A stretch of 64,000 bases of DNA from Corallibacter vietnamensis (GCF_039537875.1 NZ_BAABBI010000002.1:1-64000), one strand, 5' to 3'. Positions 38,129 to 47,455 are shown, counted from the first letter of the stretch. Numbers and translations are program-made. Notes: generated from the letters alone by a model not told the origin.

Positions 38129-38896
38129 TTATCCTTTCTCTTCTAAATACATTTGGCGTACTTTTTTGAATAATTCTGAAGAATAAACAAAGTTGGTAAC
38201 GGCTTCATTATCGGTTTTAAAAATTGTTTCGCTAGAACCTTCCCAAGCTTTTAGCCCGTCTTTTAAAAACACAATTTTTTCACCAATCTCCATAACAGAG
38301 TTCATGTCGTGAGTGTTTATAATTGTAGTAATATCATACTCTTCAGTAATTTCTTGAATTAAGTTATCAATTACAATAGAAGTTCTAGGATCAAGCCCTG
38401 AATTAGGTTCATCACAAAATAAGTATTTTGGCTTGTTTACTATAGCTCTAGCAATGGCAACACGTTTTTGCATACCACCAGAAGCCTCGCTAGGCATTTT
38501 GTTATGAGCGTTTTCTAGGTTAACTCGTTTTAAAACAAAATTGGCTCTATCTGCCATTTCGCTTTTACTTTGTTTGGTAAACATGCGTAAAGGAAACATA
38601 ACATTTTCTAGAATTGTCATTGAGTCAAACAAAGCACTTCCTTGAAAAACCATTCCCATTTCAGCGCGAAGATCTCTTTTTTGATCATCAGTTAAATCAG
38701 AATAAATCTTACCATTATAAGCTATTGTACCTTTTTCAGGAGCGAATAGCCCTAATAAGCATTTTAAAAAAACTGTTTTACCAGAACCACTTTGGCCTAT
38801 AATCAAATTTGTTTTTCCTTTTTCAAAAGAAGTTGTAATACCCTTTAAAATGTGAGAATCCCCAAACGATTTGTGTATGTCTTTAACCTCAATCAT
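38129..38896 (-). CDS. mlaF: MlaF-type ABC transporter ATP-binding protein
   Basis: 255-residue ATPase with Walker A IIGQSGSGKTVFLK, signature EASGGMQKRVAIARA and Walker B YLFCDEPNSGLD, the pattern of Mla/Ttg2 phospholipid-transport ATPases. The open frame extends upstream to 38956. I use the ATG at 38896 because it overlaps the MlaE-like stop as TAATG, and because MIEVKDIHKSFG is the natural start of the ATPase fold. It should power lipid movement across the envelope. The substrate-binding MlaD-like partner is not in the window. Confidence 0.9.
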   Translation of the reverse strand: MIEVKDIHKSFGDSHILKGITTSFEKGKTNLIIGQSGSGKTVFLKCLLGLFAPEKGTIAYNGKIYSDLTDDQKRDLRAEMGMVFQGSALFDSMTILENVMFPLRMFTKQSKSEMADRANFVLKRVNLENAHNKMPSEASGGMQKRVAIARAIVNKPKYLFCDEPNSGLDPRTSIVIDNLIQEITEEYDITTIINTHDMNSVMEIGEKIVFLKDGLKAWEGSSETIFKTDNEAVTNFVYSSELFKKVRQMYLEEKG

Positions 38897-39633
38897 TAAC
38901 TTAAAAGCATTTGTGTTAATATGTAATTTAAAAGGATGATAACCACACTTGTCCAAACAAAAGAGGTTGTGCTAGCTTTACCAACTTCTAATGCGCCACC
39001 TTTCATAAAGTAGCCGTGAAAAGATGGTATTGTTGCTAAAACAAATGCAAAAACGATAGTTTTAATAAAGGCGTAAGTTACATGAAAGGGAATAAAGTCG
39101 GTTTGTATTCCTATTATATAATCTTCTACCGTGCTAAATCCGCCATAAACACATGCAGCAAGGCCTCCTATAATACCTAAAAACATAGCTATAGAAATTA
39201 CAAAAGGGTAGAGCATAAGAGCTACAAATTTTGGAAATACAAGATAGTTTATGGCATTAATTCCCATAACCTCAAGAGCATCTATTTGTTCAGTAACGCG
39301 CATTGTTCCTATACTGGAAGTAATAAAAGATCCAACTTTACCTGCCATAATAATAGAAATAAAGGTAGGAGCAAATTCAAGAATTACAGATTGTCTTGTG
39401 GCAAAGCCTACAAGATATTTAGGAATTAAAGGATTACTAATGTTTAAAGCTGTTTGTATGGTAACAACGCCTCCAACAAAAAAGGAAATAAACGCTACAA
39501 TACCTAATGAGCCTATGATTAAGTCATCAATGTCTTTAAATATTAAAGTTTTCATCACAGACCATTTAGTAGGCTTGCGAAACATATCTTTAATCATTAT
39601 AAAATAAGCACCAATGTTATGTAGGTATGTCAT
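38896..39633 (-). CDS. mlaE: MlaE-type ABC transporter permease
   Basis: 245-residue inner-membrane permease with five or six hydrophobic segments and the MlaE motif region EQIDALEVMGINAINYLV (about 120-137), which contacts the ATPase. It is part of the lipid-asymmetry/phospholipid transport family. It is coupled to the ATPase gene through a TAATG overlap. The start lies 110 bp from the divergent pafA gene. Confidence 0.9.
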   Translation of the reverse strand: MTYLHNIGAYFIMIKDMFRKPTKWSVMKTLIFKDIDDLIIGSLGIVAFISFFVGGVVTIQTALNISNPLIPKYLVGFATRQSVILEFAPTFISIIMAGKVGSFITSSIGTMRVTEQIDALEVMGINAINYLVFPKFVALMLYPFVISIAMFLGIIGGLAACVYGGFSTVEDYIIGIQTDFIPFHVTYAFIKTIVFAFVLATIPSFHGYFMKGGALEVGKASTTSFVWTSVVIILLNYILTQMLLS

Positions 39634-39713
39634 AAAAATTATTGTTGTTGCTAAAGTATGAAAATCTACGGCTTTTTTAACCTTAATTTTAAATTATGAT
39701 GTTATAAAAACTG

Positions 39714-39721
39714 TATTTTTG
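39714..39721 (+). promoter_or_regulatory. Probable -7 element of pafA
   Basis: TATTTTTG fits TAnnTTTG and lies 23 bp before the pafA ATG. No -33 TTG is evident. No PHO-type box can be recognised by eye. Confidence 0.45.
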
Positions 39722-39744
39722 ACCTAAAATTTATATTAATTAAG

Positions 39745-41391
39745 ATGAAAAAACTACTATTCTCTACAATAATACTTTTCTGTTTTTTATTATCACCAAT
39801 AAGCAGTATTTCTCAAACTACAGATAAGTCAAATCCAAAATTAGTGATTGGTATTGTTGTAGACCAAATGCGTTATGATTATTTAACAAGGTTTTATAAC
39901 AAATATGGAGAAGGAGGCTTTAAGCGCCTAATGAATGAAGGCTTTAACTGTAAGAATAATCATTTTAATTATGTACCAACGTATACAGGTCCTGGACACG
40001 CATCGGTTTATACAGGAACTACACCAAAATACCACGGAATTATATCAAATAATTGGTATGATAAAGAAAGCAAAGAGACAGTGTATTGTGCGGGAGATGA
40101 ATCTGTAAATTCAGTAGGAACCTTAAAGGCTGATGGCAAAATGTCGCCTCACCGTATGCAAACAACAACCTTTGCAGATGAGAATAGATTGTTTACACAA
40201 AAGCAAGGCAAAACCATAGGAGTTTCTATAAAAGATAGAGGCGCTATACTGCCTGCCGGACATACTGCAAATGCTGCTTATTGGTTTAGAGGAAAGTCAG
40301 AAGGTAAATTTATATCTAGCACATATTATATGACAGAATTACCTAAATGGGTGTCAGATTTTAATGCATCTGGGAAAGTGGCATCTTATTTAAAACCATG
40401 GAACACATTATATGATATTGCGACATATACTGAAAGTGGTAAAGATTTAAACACATTTGAAGGTGTTTTTAATGGAAAAGAAACGGCAACCTTTCCTTAT
40501 GATTTAAAAAAATTAAGTAAGATAAATGGAGGTTATGATATATTAAAATCCACAGCTTACGGTAATAGTATTGTAACTGATTTTGCTATTGCAGCTGTAG
40601 AAGGAGAGCAGTTAGGAACTGATGCTATTACAGATGTTTTGACGGTTAGCTATTCAAGTACAGATTATATAGGTCATAAATTTGGGGTAAATTCTAAAGA
40701 GGTACAGGACACATATTTACGTTTAGATTTAGAATTAGAAAAACTTTTAAATTTTTTAGATGATAAAATAGGCGAAATGGAATACACGGTTTTTTTAACT
40801 GCTGATCACGGTGCGGTAGATGTACCTGCTTATTTAAAAAGTTTGAATGTGCCTGCAGGTTACGTTGATAATTCTGACATGAAAACAAAATTTACTGAAT
40901 TCATGACAAAAACTTACGGAACTTCTGACTTGGTAGAGAATGTAAGTAATAACCAAGTGTTTTTAAATAGAGAAAAAATTAAAGCATTAGGTTTAGATTT
41001 AAGTGCTGTACAACAAACAATAGTTAATGAATTAATAACTTATAATGATATCGATAAGGCATACACGGCTCATGCTATGATTTCTACGTCATTTCCTGAT
41101 GGTATTGAGCACATGATTCAAAATGGGTTTAATCAAAAGCGTTCTGGAGATGTTATAGTTGTTTATAATCCAGCTTATATATCATATAGCCATACAGGCT
41201 CTACTCACGGATCTGGATTTAACTACGATACTCATGTGCCATTATTATTTTATGGAAAAGGAGTTAAGCAAGGTAGTACTGTAACAAGAACCGTAATTCC
41301 AGATATTGCGCCAACAATGTCTGCTTTATTAAATATAAGTTTTCCTAGCGGAGCAACAGGAACTCCTTTAGAATTCGTGATAAAGAAATAA
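39745..41391 (+). CDS. pafA: PafA-type alkaline phosphatase
   Basis: 548-residue secreted phosphomonoesterase of the alkaline phosphatase superfamily. The signal peptide ends near 24. The first metal site is VVDQMRYDYL, and the nucleophile threonine lies in NYVPTYTGPGHASVYTG. Further metal ligands are seen in YSSTDYIGHKFG and LTADHGAVDVP, with a final histidine in STHGSGFNYDTHVPL. PafA releases phosphate from organic esters and is widespread in marine and soil flavobacteria. It is a single-gene unit converging on the ACBP gene. Confidence 0.92.
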   Translation: MKKLLFSTIILFCFLLSPISSISQTTDKSNPKLVIGIVVDQMRYDYLTRFYNKYGEGGFKRLMNEGFNCKNNHFNYVPTYTGPGHASVYTGTTPKYHGIISNNWYDKESKETVYCAGDESVNSVGTLKADGKMSPHRMQTTTFADENRLFTQKQGKTIGVSIKDRGAILPAGHTANAAYWFRGKSEGKFISSTYYMTELPKWVSDFNASGKVASYLKPWNTLYDIATYTESGKDLNTFEGVFNGKETATFPYDLKKLSKINGGYDILKSTAYGNSIVTDFAIAAVEGEQLGTDAITDVLTVSYSSTDYIGHKFGVNSKEVQDTYLRLDLELEKLLNFLDDKIGEMEYTVFLTADHGAVDVPAYLKSLNVPAGYVDNSDMKTKFTEFMTKTYGTSDLVENVSNNQVFLNREKIKALGLDLSAVQQTIVNELITYNDIDKAYTAHAMISTSFPDGIEHMIQNGFNQKRSGDVIVVYNPAYISYSHTGSTHGSGFNYDTHVPLLFYGKGVKQGSTVTRTVIPDIAPTMSALLNISFPSGATGTPLEFVIKK

Positions 41392-41408
41392 TAGATAAAA
41401 AAGTAAGC

Positions 41409-41434
41409 AGCTATTTTCTATATAGAAAATAGTT
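41409..41434. terminator. Palindrome between pafA and the ACBP gene
   Basis: 41411-41432 is a perfect 22-bp palindrome, extended by two pairs on each side (one wobble). It contains the ACBP stop codon. A classical T-tract is missing, so a terminator role for the two convergent genes is probable but not certain. Confidence 0.55.
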
Positions 41435-41677
41435 GTTTACTAACTCAATGTAAGTTAGTTTAGCTTCGTCTTGAGTAATGTTTTTAACTTGAAATAAAGC
41501 ATTTGTTTTAAATGCATTTATTATGGGTTTTTTACTGCTTGGTCTTCCGTAGTTGTTTGTAGCTTTTTTATAATAAGCATACAAGCGTAATAAGAAATCA
41601 GCAGGAAAAGGTTTTGTGTGCTCGTTAATTCTATTTACGGCATCTTCAAAGGCTATGTCTAATTCTTCAGAAGTCAT
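41411..41677 (-). CDS. Acyl-CoA-binding protein
   Basis: 88-residue ACBP-fold protein with FLLRLYAYYKKATN and the helix-4-like TQDEAKLTYIELVNNYF. The start ATG (41677-41675) overlaps the PSD stop as TAATG. It would buffer long-chain acyl-CoA, and its place behind PSD and CdsA suggests a link with phospholipid synthesis. ACBP is rare in bacteria overall but recurrent in Bacteroidota. Confidence 0.85.
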   Translation of the reverse strand: MTSEELDIAFEDAVNRINEHTKPFPADFLLRLYAYYKKATNNYGRPSSKKPIINAFKTNALFQVKNITQDEAKLTYIELVNNYFLYRK

Positions 41678-42327
41678 TATTTCTCTGCTATAATACTTTC
41701 GCCACCACGTACTTTTTGGTTTAATTCTACTTTTATATTGGCGTCAAGAGGTAAAAATAAATCAACTCTAGATCCAAATTTTATAAATCCAGAATCGGTA
41801 CCTTGAATGGCTCTTTGGTTTACTTCAGCGTAATTTACAATACGCTTAGCAAGTGCTCCAGCAATTTGTCTATAAAGAACTTTTCCGTAGTTTTTATTCT
41901 CAACTACAACAGTTGTTCGTTCATTTTCCTCGCTAGCTTTTGGGTGCCATGCTACAAGGTATTTTCCTGGATGGTACTTGCTAAAAACAACTTGACCATT
42001 TATGGGATATCTTGTTACATGTACATTTATAGGTGACATAAATACGCTTACTTGAATACGCTTATCATTAAAATATTCTTTTTCAAATACTTCTTCAATA
42101 ACAACTACTTTACCATCAACAGGAGATACAACGGTGTTGTCACTATTAACGGTATGGCGTTTCGGGTTTCTAAAAAACTGGAGTATTAATATTAAAAATA
42201 TCAATAAGCCAACCATAACAAGAGTGCTTACCCATGATACCGAAATATAAGCGTCTGCAATTAAAAATAAACCAACAACAACTATAAGTGTTAGTAATAT
42301 GATTTTATGACCTTCTTTATGAAACAT
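41677..42327 (-). CDS. psd: Phosphatidylserine decarboxylase family protein
   Basis: 216-residue membrane-associated enzyme forming phosphatidylethanolamine. Two N-terminal hydrophobic segments (about 8-45) precede VVSPVDGKVVVIEE and HVTRYPINGQV. The self-cleavage site GS lies in IKFGSRVDLFLP, as in the short PSD family; cleavage creates the pyruvoyl group on serine. The frame is open to 42369, but MFHKEGHK at 42327 is chosen because family members start just before the first membrane segment and it minimises overlap with cdsA (11 bp). Confidence 0.88.
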   Translation of the reverse strand: MFHKEGHKIILLTLIVVVGLFLIADAYISVSWVSTLVMVGLLIFLILILQFFRNPKRHTVNSDNTVVSPVDGKVVVIEEVFEKEYFNDKRIQVSVFMSPINVHVTRYPINGQVVFSKYHPGKYLVAWHPKASEENERTTVVVENKNYGKVLYRQIAGALAKRIVNYAEVNQRAIQGTDSGFIKFGSRVDLFLPLDANIKVELNQKVRGGESIIAEK

Positions 42328-43138
42328 ATTGTATAACTCGTAAAAACAAATAAATAAATGGTGCGGCAAAAATAATACTATCTAATCTATCTAATAATCC
42401 TCCATGACCAGGCATAATGAAGCCGCTATCTTTAACATTGGCCTGACGTTTAAATTTGGATTCAATCAAATCTCCTAAAGTTCCAAATACGCTAATTATA
42501 ATACTTAAAATTAACCAGTTTGTGAAATTTAGAGTATCTGTAAAGTTAGCAATAAAATAACTAGCAACACAAGCAAAAAATAAACCGCCTAAAAAACCTT
42601 CTACAGTTTTCTTTGGAGATATTTTTTCGAACAGTTTTTGCTTGCCAAAATTTTTTCCTACTAAAAATGCAAAGGTGTCATTGGTCCAAACTAAAATAAA
42701 AGAGCCTAATAAAATTTCAGGGTTGTAACCATTAGGGTAGTTTGCTATAAGAGTTAAGAATACAAAACTACTAGATATATAAAATGTAGTAAGTGTAAAT
42801 CTATTAGAAATAAATAGCGGTATGTTTTTTTTTGTAAACAGGTCTTTTATAAGTAGAAGTTGTACAAAAATAGTAATAACTTGAAGTATTTGAGTAGCTT
42901 CGCTTAATCCGGTGGCAGAGTTTAAAACTAGTTGCCAATAGCCAAAAACAAAGTAAAGTATCGAAAATAATACAAAAGGTAAAAAAGACTTATATTCTAT
43001 GAGTTTTTTAAACTCGGCTAATGCTATGAGGCCAAAAATAAAAAACAAAATTATTAAAGCATGCTCATTTAAAAAAGCTGCTAGCAGTAATAAAATATAT
43101 ACTAAACCAGCAAAAGATCTGGTAAGAATTTCTTTCAT
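42317..43138 (-). CDS. cdsA: Phosphatidate cytidylyltransferase
   Basis: 273-residue polytopic enzyme making CDP-diacylglycerol. About eight membrane segments are present. The C-terminal CDS signature SGFIMPGHGGLLDRLDS carries the catalytic aspartates. It lies between the LUD gene (1-bp gap) and psd (11-bp overlap), so LUD-cdsA-psd-ACBP form one minus-strand operon centred on phospholipid synthesis. Confidence 0.94.
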   Translation of the reverse strand: MKEILTRSFAGLVYILLLLAAFLNEHALIILFFIFGLIALAEFKKLIEYKSFLPFVLFSILYFVFGYWQLVLNSATGLSEATQILQVITIFVQLLLIKDLFTKKNIPLFISNRFTLTTFYISSSFVFLTLIANYPNGYNPEILLGSFILVWTNDTFAFLVGKNFGKQKLFEKISPKKTVEGFLGGLFFACVASYFIANFTDTLNFTNWLILSIIISVFGTLGDLIESKFKRQANVKDSGFIMPGHGGLLDRLDSIIFAAPFIYLFLRVIQYVS

Positions 43139-43139
43139 T

Positions 43140-43760
43140 CTAAAGGTCTTCTAATAATAGCAAATATAAGTTTTTTGAACTACTACCGTAACTAAGGAAG
43201 TCTTTTTCTTCTTGTTTTTCTTCTTGAAGTTTGAAATGTTTTATTGTGGTAATGTTTGTAGGTATTTTTTGCATGTTTTTAGATTTAATACCACGCAAAC
43301 CATCACCTATATTTGCAGTAATTTGACTTGTTGTTGCAAAAACAATAAAGCTATCAGGAAACTCGCGTAATTTTTTTTCAGCAATTTGATTTGATGAGAT
43401 TAGTAAAGAGCCATCATCTGCAATTAAGTTTTCACAGGTAGTTAAAAAAAATGAAGACTCTTGAAATGATTTTGTTGGATTTAAGCCAGAATTAGAAAAT
43501 TTGTTTTGTAAATTTTCGTCAATAATTAAAGCTTTTTCATTCTCCCAATGGTTTTCTTCTAAAATATTGTTTAAGCTTTCAAAAATTTCATTTAGGTTTT
43601 CGCAATACAGGAATTTACCACCATTTTCTTTGAACTTTATTGTAAAACGCTCATCAATAGGTAGTTTTATTTCAGGCATGTATTTGCCTCGCTCTTCCGA
43701 TTTTAATTCGGTTTCTTTTTTATCAGATTTGGAACCAAAAATTTTTCTAAAAAGACTCAT
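43140..43760 (-). CDS. LUD-domain protein (lactate-utilisation LutC-like)
   Basis: 206 residues. The C-terminal half matches the LUD domain: ENLIADDGSLLISSNQ, FATTSQITANIGDGL. LutC-type proteins take part in L-lactate oxidation with LutA and LutB, neither of which is nearby. Here the protein is stand-alone at the head of the cdsA-psd operon. This position is common in flavobacteria, so its true role may differ from lactate use. Confidence 0.78.
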   Translation of the reverse strand: MSLFRKIFGSKSDKKETELKSEERGKYMPEIKLPIDERFTIKFKENGGKFLYCENLNEIFESLNNILEENHWENEKALIIDENLQNKFSNSGLNPTKSFQESSFFLTTCENLIADDGSLLISSNQIAEKKLREFPDSFIVFATTSQITANIGDGLRGIKSKNMQKIPTNITTIKHFKLQEEKQEEKDFLSYGSSSKNLYLLLLEDL

Positions 43761-43809
43761 TTACATTGCTGCTATTAACCTAGTGTTTTAAGGGTTTTTC
43801 CAAATATAA

Positions 43810-43845
43810 AAAATCTTAAATTAACCGTTAGGCCAATTTAAGACT
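43810..43845 (-). terminator. Terminator of ftsH
   Basis: Read on the minus strand, TCTTAAATT pairs with AATTTAAGA across a 12-base loop and is followed by a T-run. It lies about 35 bp after the ftsH stop and separates ftsH from the LUD-cdsA operon. Confidence 0.72.
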
Positions 43846-43878
43846 TTTAGTAAACGTTAACAAAAAATTAAGGAATTT

Positions 43879-45825
43879 TTATTTGTCTAATAATTCGCGT
43901 TCTTCTTTGTTAAAACTGCGTTCTCCAAATATTTTTTCTAAATTATCTTTAAAAATTACTTCTTTCTCAAGTAATACTTCTGCAAGTTCAATAAGCTTAT
44001 CTTTATTGTCTTCTAATAATTTTATAGCTCTTGCGTATTGTTTTTCAATGATATCAGAAATTTCCTTGTCTATAAGTTCAGCTGTTTGCTCGCTATAAGG
44101 TTTTGTAAATCCATACTCACTTTCTCCAGAAGAATCATAGTAAGTTAGGTTTCCTATTTTATCACTAAGGCCATAAACCGTAACCATAGCTCTAGCTTGC
44201 TTGGTAACTTTTTCTAAATCACTTAAGGCTCCAGTTGATATTTTATTGAACATAACTTTTTCAGCCGCACGACCACCAAGAGCTGCACACATTTCATCAA
44301 GCATTTGTTCTGGTCTAACAATAAGGCGTTCTTCTGGTAAGTACCAAGCAGCTCCTAATGAGCGACCTCTAGGTACAATAGTTACTTTTACAAGTGGTGC
44401 TGCATGCTCTAGCATCCAGCTTACCGTAGCGTGTCCTGCCTCGTGATAAGCAATGGCTTTTTTCTCGTCAGGAGTAACAATTTTATTCTTTTTCTCTAAA
44501 CCTCCAATAATTCTGTCTACAGCATCAAGGAAGTCTTGTTTGTCAACTTCTTTTTTACCATTTCTCGCAGCAATTAAGGCTGCTTCATTACAAACATTTG
44601 CTATATCAGCTCCAGAGAAACCAGGTGTTTGTTTTGATAAGAAATCAAGATCTAGATCTTGAGATTTTTTAAGAGGTCTTAAATGAACTTCAAAAATTTC
44701 TTTACGCTCACGAACATCAGGTAGATCTACAAATATTTGTCTGTCAAAACGTCCAGCTCTCATTAAGGCTTTATCTAAAACATCAGCTCTGTTTGTTGCA
44801 GCTAATACTATAACGTTTGTGTTTGTACCAAAACCATCCATTTCGGTTAGTAATTGGTTTAGTGTATTTTCACGCTCGTCATTAGATCCAGAAAAGTTGC
44901 TTTTTCCTCTTGCTCGACCTATGGCGTCAATTTCATCAATAAATATTATTGAAGGTGATTTTTCTTTAGCTTGTTTAAATAAGTCACGAACTCTAGAGGC
45001 TCCAACTCCTACAAACATTTCAACAAAATCAGAACCTGAAAGAGAAAAGAAAGGAACTTTTGCTTCTCCGGCAACGGCTTTTGCTAATAAGGTTTTTCCT
45101 GTTCCTGGAGAACCAACAAGTAGTGCACCTTTAGGGATTTTTCCTCCTAATGATGTGTATTTGTCTGGGTTTTTAAGGAAGTCTACAATTTCTTGTACTT
45201 CTTCTTTTGCGCCTTCAAGACCAGCTACATCTTTAAACGTTGTTTTTACTTCAGTATTCTCGTCAAATAGCTTGGCTCTAGATTTACCAATGTTAAAAAT
45301 TTGACCGCCAGCTCCGCCGCCGCCGCCAGATGACATACGGCGCATGATGAATATCCAAACCCCAATTAATAGAATAAAAGGTAATAAACCAATAAGGAAA
45401 TCTCCCCAAAGATTTTGTTCAGTTTTATATTCTATTTTTGGTTTTGGGCTTAAGTTTTCTGAACTAACAACATCTGAAATTTCATCTTCAAAGTTTTGAA
45501 GGTCACCAAATTCAAATTTATAATTTGGTAAACGTGTTGCAGATGGCAATATTGATGTTGGCTTTGATTTTTTATGAATCTCTTTCTCTTGAGCTTCTTT
45601 GGTAAGATATACTTTTGCTTCGCGTCTATTTACTATTTCAACTTTTTCAACATCTCCACTTTTTAGGTATTCCATAAATTGAGATGGAGTTGTTGGTTTT
45701 GCATCTTGAAAGCTACTACCATTAAACAATTGCATGGCTAAAAATATAGCTATGACTCCTCCATAAATCCAATATGGACTAAATTTAGGTTTTTTGTTTT
45801 TCGGATTTTTTTTATTGTTTGCCAT
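43879..45825 (-). CDS. ftsH: ATP-dependent zinc metalloprotease FtsH
   Basis: 648-residue membrane AAA+ protease controlling the quality of membrane proteins. Two hydrophobic segments (about 18-35 and 140-160) flank the periplasmic domain. A glycine run (SSGGGGGAGG) follows the second. Walker A is GSPGTGKT, Walker B SIIFIDEIDAIG, the SRH region RAGRFDRQI and the zinc site HEAGHA, with a further ligand later. It starts 8 bp after rsfS. Confidence 0.97.
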   Translation of the reverse strand: MANNKKNPKNKKPKFSPYWIYGGVIAIFLAMQLFNGSSFQDAKPTTPSQFMEYLKSGDVEKVEIVNRREAKVYLTKEAQEKEIHKKSKPTSILPSATRLPNYKFEFGDLQNFEDEISDVVSSENLSPKPKIEYKTEQNLWGDFLIGLLPFILLIGVWIFIMRRMSSGGGGGAGGQIFNIGKSRAKLFDENTEVKTTFKDVAGLEGAKEEVQEIVDFLKNPDKYTSLGGKIPKGALLVGSPGTGKTLLAKAVAGEAKVPFFSLSGSDFVEMFVGVGASRVRDLFKQAKEKSPSIIFIDEIDAIGRARGKSNFSGSNDERENTLNQLLTEMDGFGTNTNVIVLAATNRADVLDKALMRAGRFDRQIFVDLPDVRERKEIFEVHLRPLKKSQDLDLDFLSKQTPGFSGADIANVCNEAALIAARNGKKEVDKQDFLDAVDRIIGGLEKKNKIVTPDEKKAIAYHEAGHATVSWMLEHAAPLVKVTIVPRGRSLGAAWYLPEERLIVRPEQMLDEMCAALGGRAAEKVMFNKISTGALSDLEKVTKQARAMVTVYGLSDKIGNLTYYDSSGESEYGFTKPYSEQTAELIDKEISDIIEKQYARAIKLLEDNKDKLIELAEVLLEKEVIFKDNLEKIFGERSFNKEERELLDK

Positions 45826-45833
45826 TAATTTGT

Positions 45834-46205
45834 TTAATAATTTGTTTCAATTACAGTCATTTTTGCGTCTCCCCAAAGGCTTTCTATGTCATAATACTCT
45901 CTAATGTGTTTTTGAAAAACATGAACAACAACATTCACATAATCCATTAAAACCCATTCAGCATTATCTGTTCCTTCTACATGCCAAGGCTTATCTTTTA
46001 ATTCTTTACTAACTTTTTTTTGAATTGAATTGACTATGGCATTCACTTGTGTGTTTGAAGTTCCTTCACATACAACAAAGTAGTCACAAACCGTGTTTTC
46101 AATTTCTCGTAAATCTAAAATATTAATTTCTTTACCTTTTACATCTTCAATCCCGCTTAATATCGCTGCTATTAATTGGTCTGCATTTGTATGTTTTTTA
46201 GCCAT
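45834..46205 (-). CDS. rsfS: Ribosomal silencing factor RsfS
   Basis: 123-residue RsfS/Iojap protein that binds uL14 and blocks 30S-50S joining when nutrients are low. Family features are DLREIENTVCDYFVVCEGTS split over two strands, HVEGTDNAEWVLMDYVNVVVHVF and the ending IESLWGDAK. It heads the rsfS-ftsH operon. A -7-like TAACTTTG (46232-46225, minus strand) lies upstream. Confidence 0.95.
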   Translation of the reverse strand: MAKKHTNADQLIAAILSGIEDVKGKEINILDLREIENTVCDYFVVCEGTSNTQVNAIVNSIQKKVSKELKDKPWHVEGTDNAEWVLMDYVNVVVHVFQKHIREYYDIESLWGDAKMTVIETNY

Positions 46206-46301
46206 TAAATTTATTTAATTTGTGCAAAGTTATTATTTTTTTAGTTCTTTAGGGTGTAAAAAAATCATAAGATTTTTCTCTACTAATATAACCAATTTAT
46301 T

Positions 46302-47033
46302 GTGCGTATAATCAAACTTGATGCCACCAATTCTACAAACACCTTTTTAAGGCAGTTAAGTCATACAAATAAGTTAGATGATTACACAGTTGTGGTTACA
46401 AACTCTCAAACTCAAGGTCGTGGACAAATGGGAACGGTTTGGGAAAATATACCAGGTAAGAACCTTATGTTTAGTGTGTTTAAAGAGGTTTCGTTTGTGG
46501 CTATAGATGATCATTTTTATATAAGTATTGTGGTGTCTCTCGCTATAAATAAGGCGTTAAATACTTTTGGTATACCAAAGACATTTATAAAATGGCCTAA
46601 CGACATTTTGTCAGACAATAAGAAGATTTGTGGCGTTTTGATAGAAAATGTCATTAAGCAAGGTGCTATAAAAGAAACAATAATTGGTATTGGGCTTAAT
46701 GTAAACCAAACAAGTTTTGATAATTTGCCTAGAGCATCATCTCTAAAACAAATTACAGGATTGCATTATGATAAGGAGCTTTTAATGCTAGAAATAATTA
46801 AAAATTTAAAGGATTATTTTGAGCTATTAAAGCAAAAGAGTTATAACGTGTTGAAGACAGCTTATGAAGCTAATTTGTTTAGAAAAAATAAGCCTTCAAC
46901 ATTTAAAAATGCTGAAGGCTCTATGTTTTTAGGATTTATAAAAGGTGTTTCAAATTCTGGTAAATTACAAGTGCTACTTGAGGATAACGTTGTAAAAGAG
47001 TTTGACTTAAAAGAACTTGAGCTTTTATACTAA
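46302..47033 (+). CDS. birA: Biotin--[acetyl-CoA-carboxylase] ligase
   Basis: 243-residue biotin protein ligase that attaches biotin to the carboxylase carrier protein. It contains DATNSTNTFL, GRGQMGTVWENIPGKNLMFS (biotin/ATP loop) and KWPNDILSDNKKICGVLIE. The N-terminal DNA-binding domain of E. coli BirA is absent, so this is a group I enzyme without repressor function. The start is GTG at 46302; no ATG lies closer to the domain start. An unusually strong hairpin lies inside the coding region (46891-46920). Confidence 0.92.
   Translation: MRIIKLDATNSTNTFLRQLSHTNKLDDYTVVVTNSQTQGRGQMGTVWENIPGKNLMFSVFKEVSFVAIDDHFYISIVVSLAINKALNTFGIPKTFIKWPNDILSDNKKICGVLIENVIKQGAIKETIIGIGLNVNQTSFDNLPRASSLKQITGLHYDKELLMLEIIKNLKDYFELLKQKSYNVLKTAYEANLFRKNKPSTFKNAEGSMFLGFIKGVSNSGKLQVLLEDNVVKEFDLKELELLY
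46891..46920. repeat. Strong hairpin inside birA
   Basis: AGCCTTCA (46891-46898) and TGAAGGCT (46913-46920) pair perfectly. CATTT/AAATG continue the stem after one mismatch. It lies about 115 bp before the birA stop, within coding sequence, and is followed by a short T-rich stretch. Confidence 0.6.
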
Positions 47034-47425
47034 ATAGCGTTAGGTATATTTACTGTAAGCGTATCTATAAATTTACTTATAGGGCCTTTTATCATCATGG
47101 CCATCATAGGGTTAAAATCACCACTAAAGGTTAATTTTACATCACTACTGTTCTCATCAATATCTGTTATATCACCTACTAGTGAAAAGTCTATTTTTCC
47201 GCCTGCAGCTCCTAGTACAATTTTGTTTGGAGGTACAACTTCTTTTTTCTTTAAAATAATTTCAGGCATCCCTTTTAGAGCAAATAAGAACTTATCATCA
47301 CCTAATACTTCAAACTTACTAATGTTTTCAGGCATTAGTTTTTCAAAGTTTTTTACCTCTGATAAAAAATCAAATACTTCTTGCGATGATTTATTGATAG
47401 TTGTTTTTTTAGATTCTAAATTCAT
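47030..47425 (-). CDS. SRPBCC / polyketide-cyclase-like protein
   Basis: 131-residue START-like (SRPBCC) fold: SSQEVFDFLSEVKNFEKLMP near the N-terminus, then alternating strands and a C-terminal helix (MMIKGPISKFIDTLTV) that closes a hydrophobic pocket. The ligand is unknown. It overlaps the convergent birA end by 4 bp and follows pyrE by 30 bp on the same strand. Confidence 0.75.
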   Translation of the reverse strand: MNLESKKTTINKSSQEVFDFLSEVKNFEKLMPENISKFEVLGDDKFLFALKGMPEIILKKKEVVPPNKIVLGAAGGKIDFSLVGDITDIDENSSDVKLTFSGDFNPMMAMMIKGPISKFIDTLTVNIPNAI

Positions 47426-47455
47426 AAAATTGTGTTTTATTAGATTTTAGGTATA

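Noticed and set aside
44819..45304. 161-residue antisense frame inside ftsH
   Set aside because: Shadow frame opposite the conserved AAA domain.
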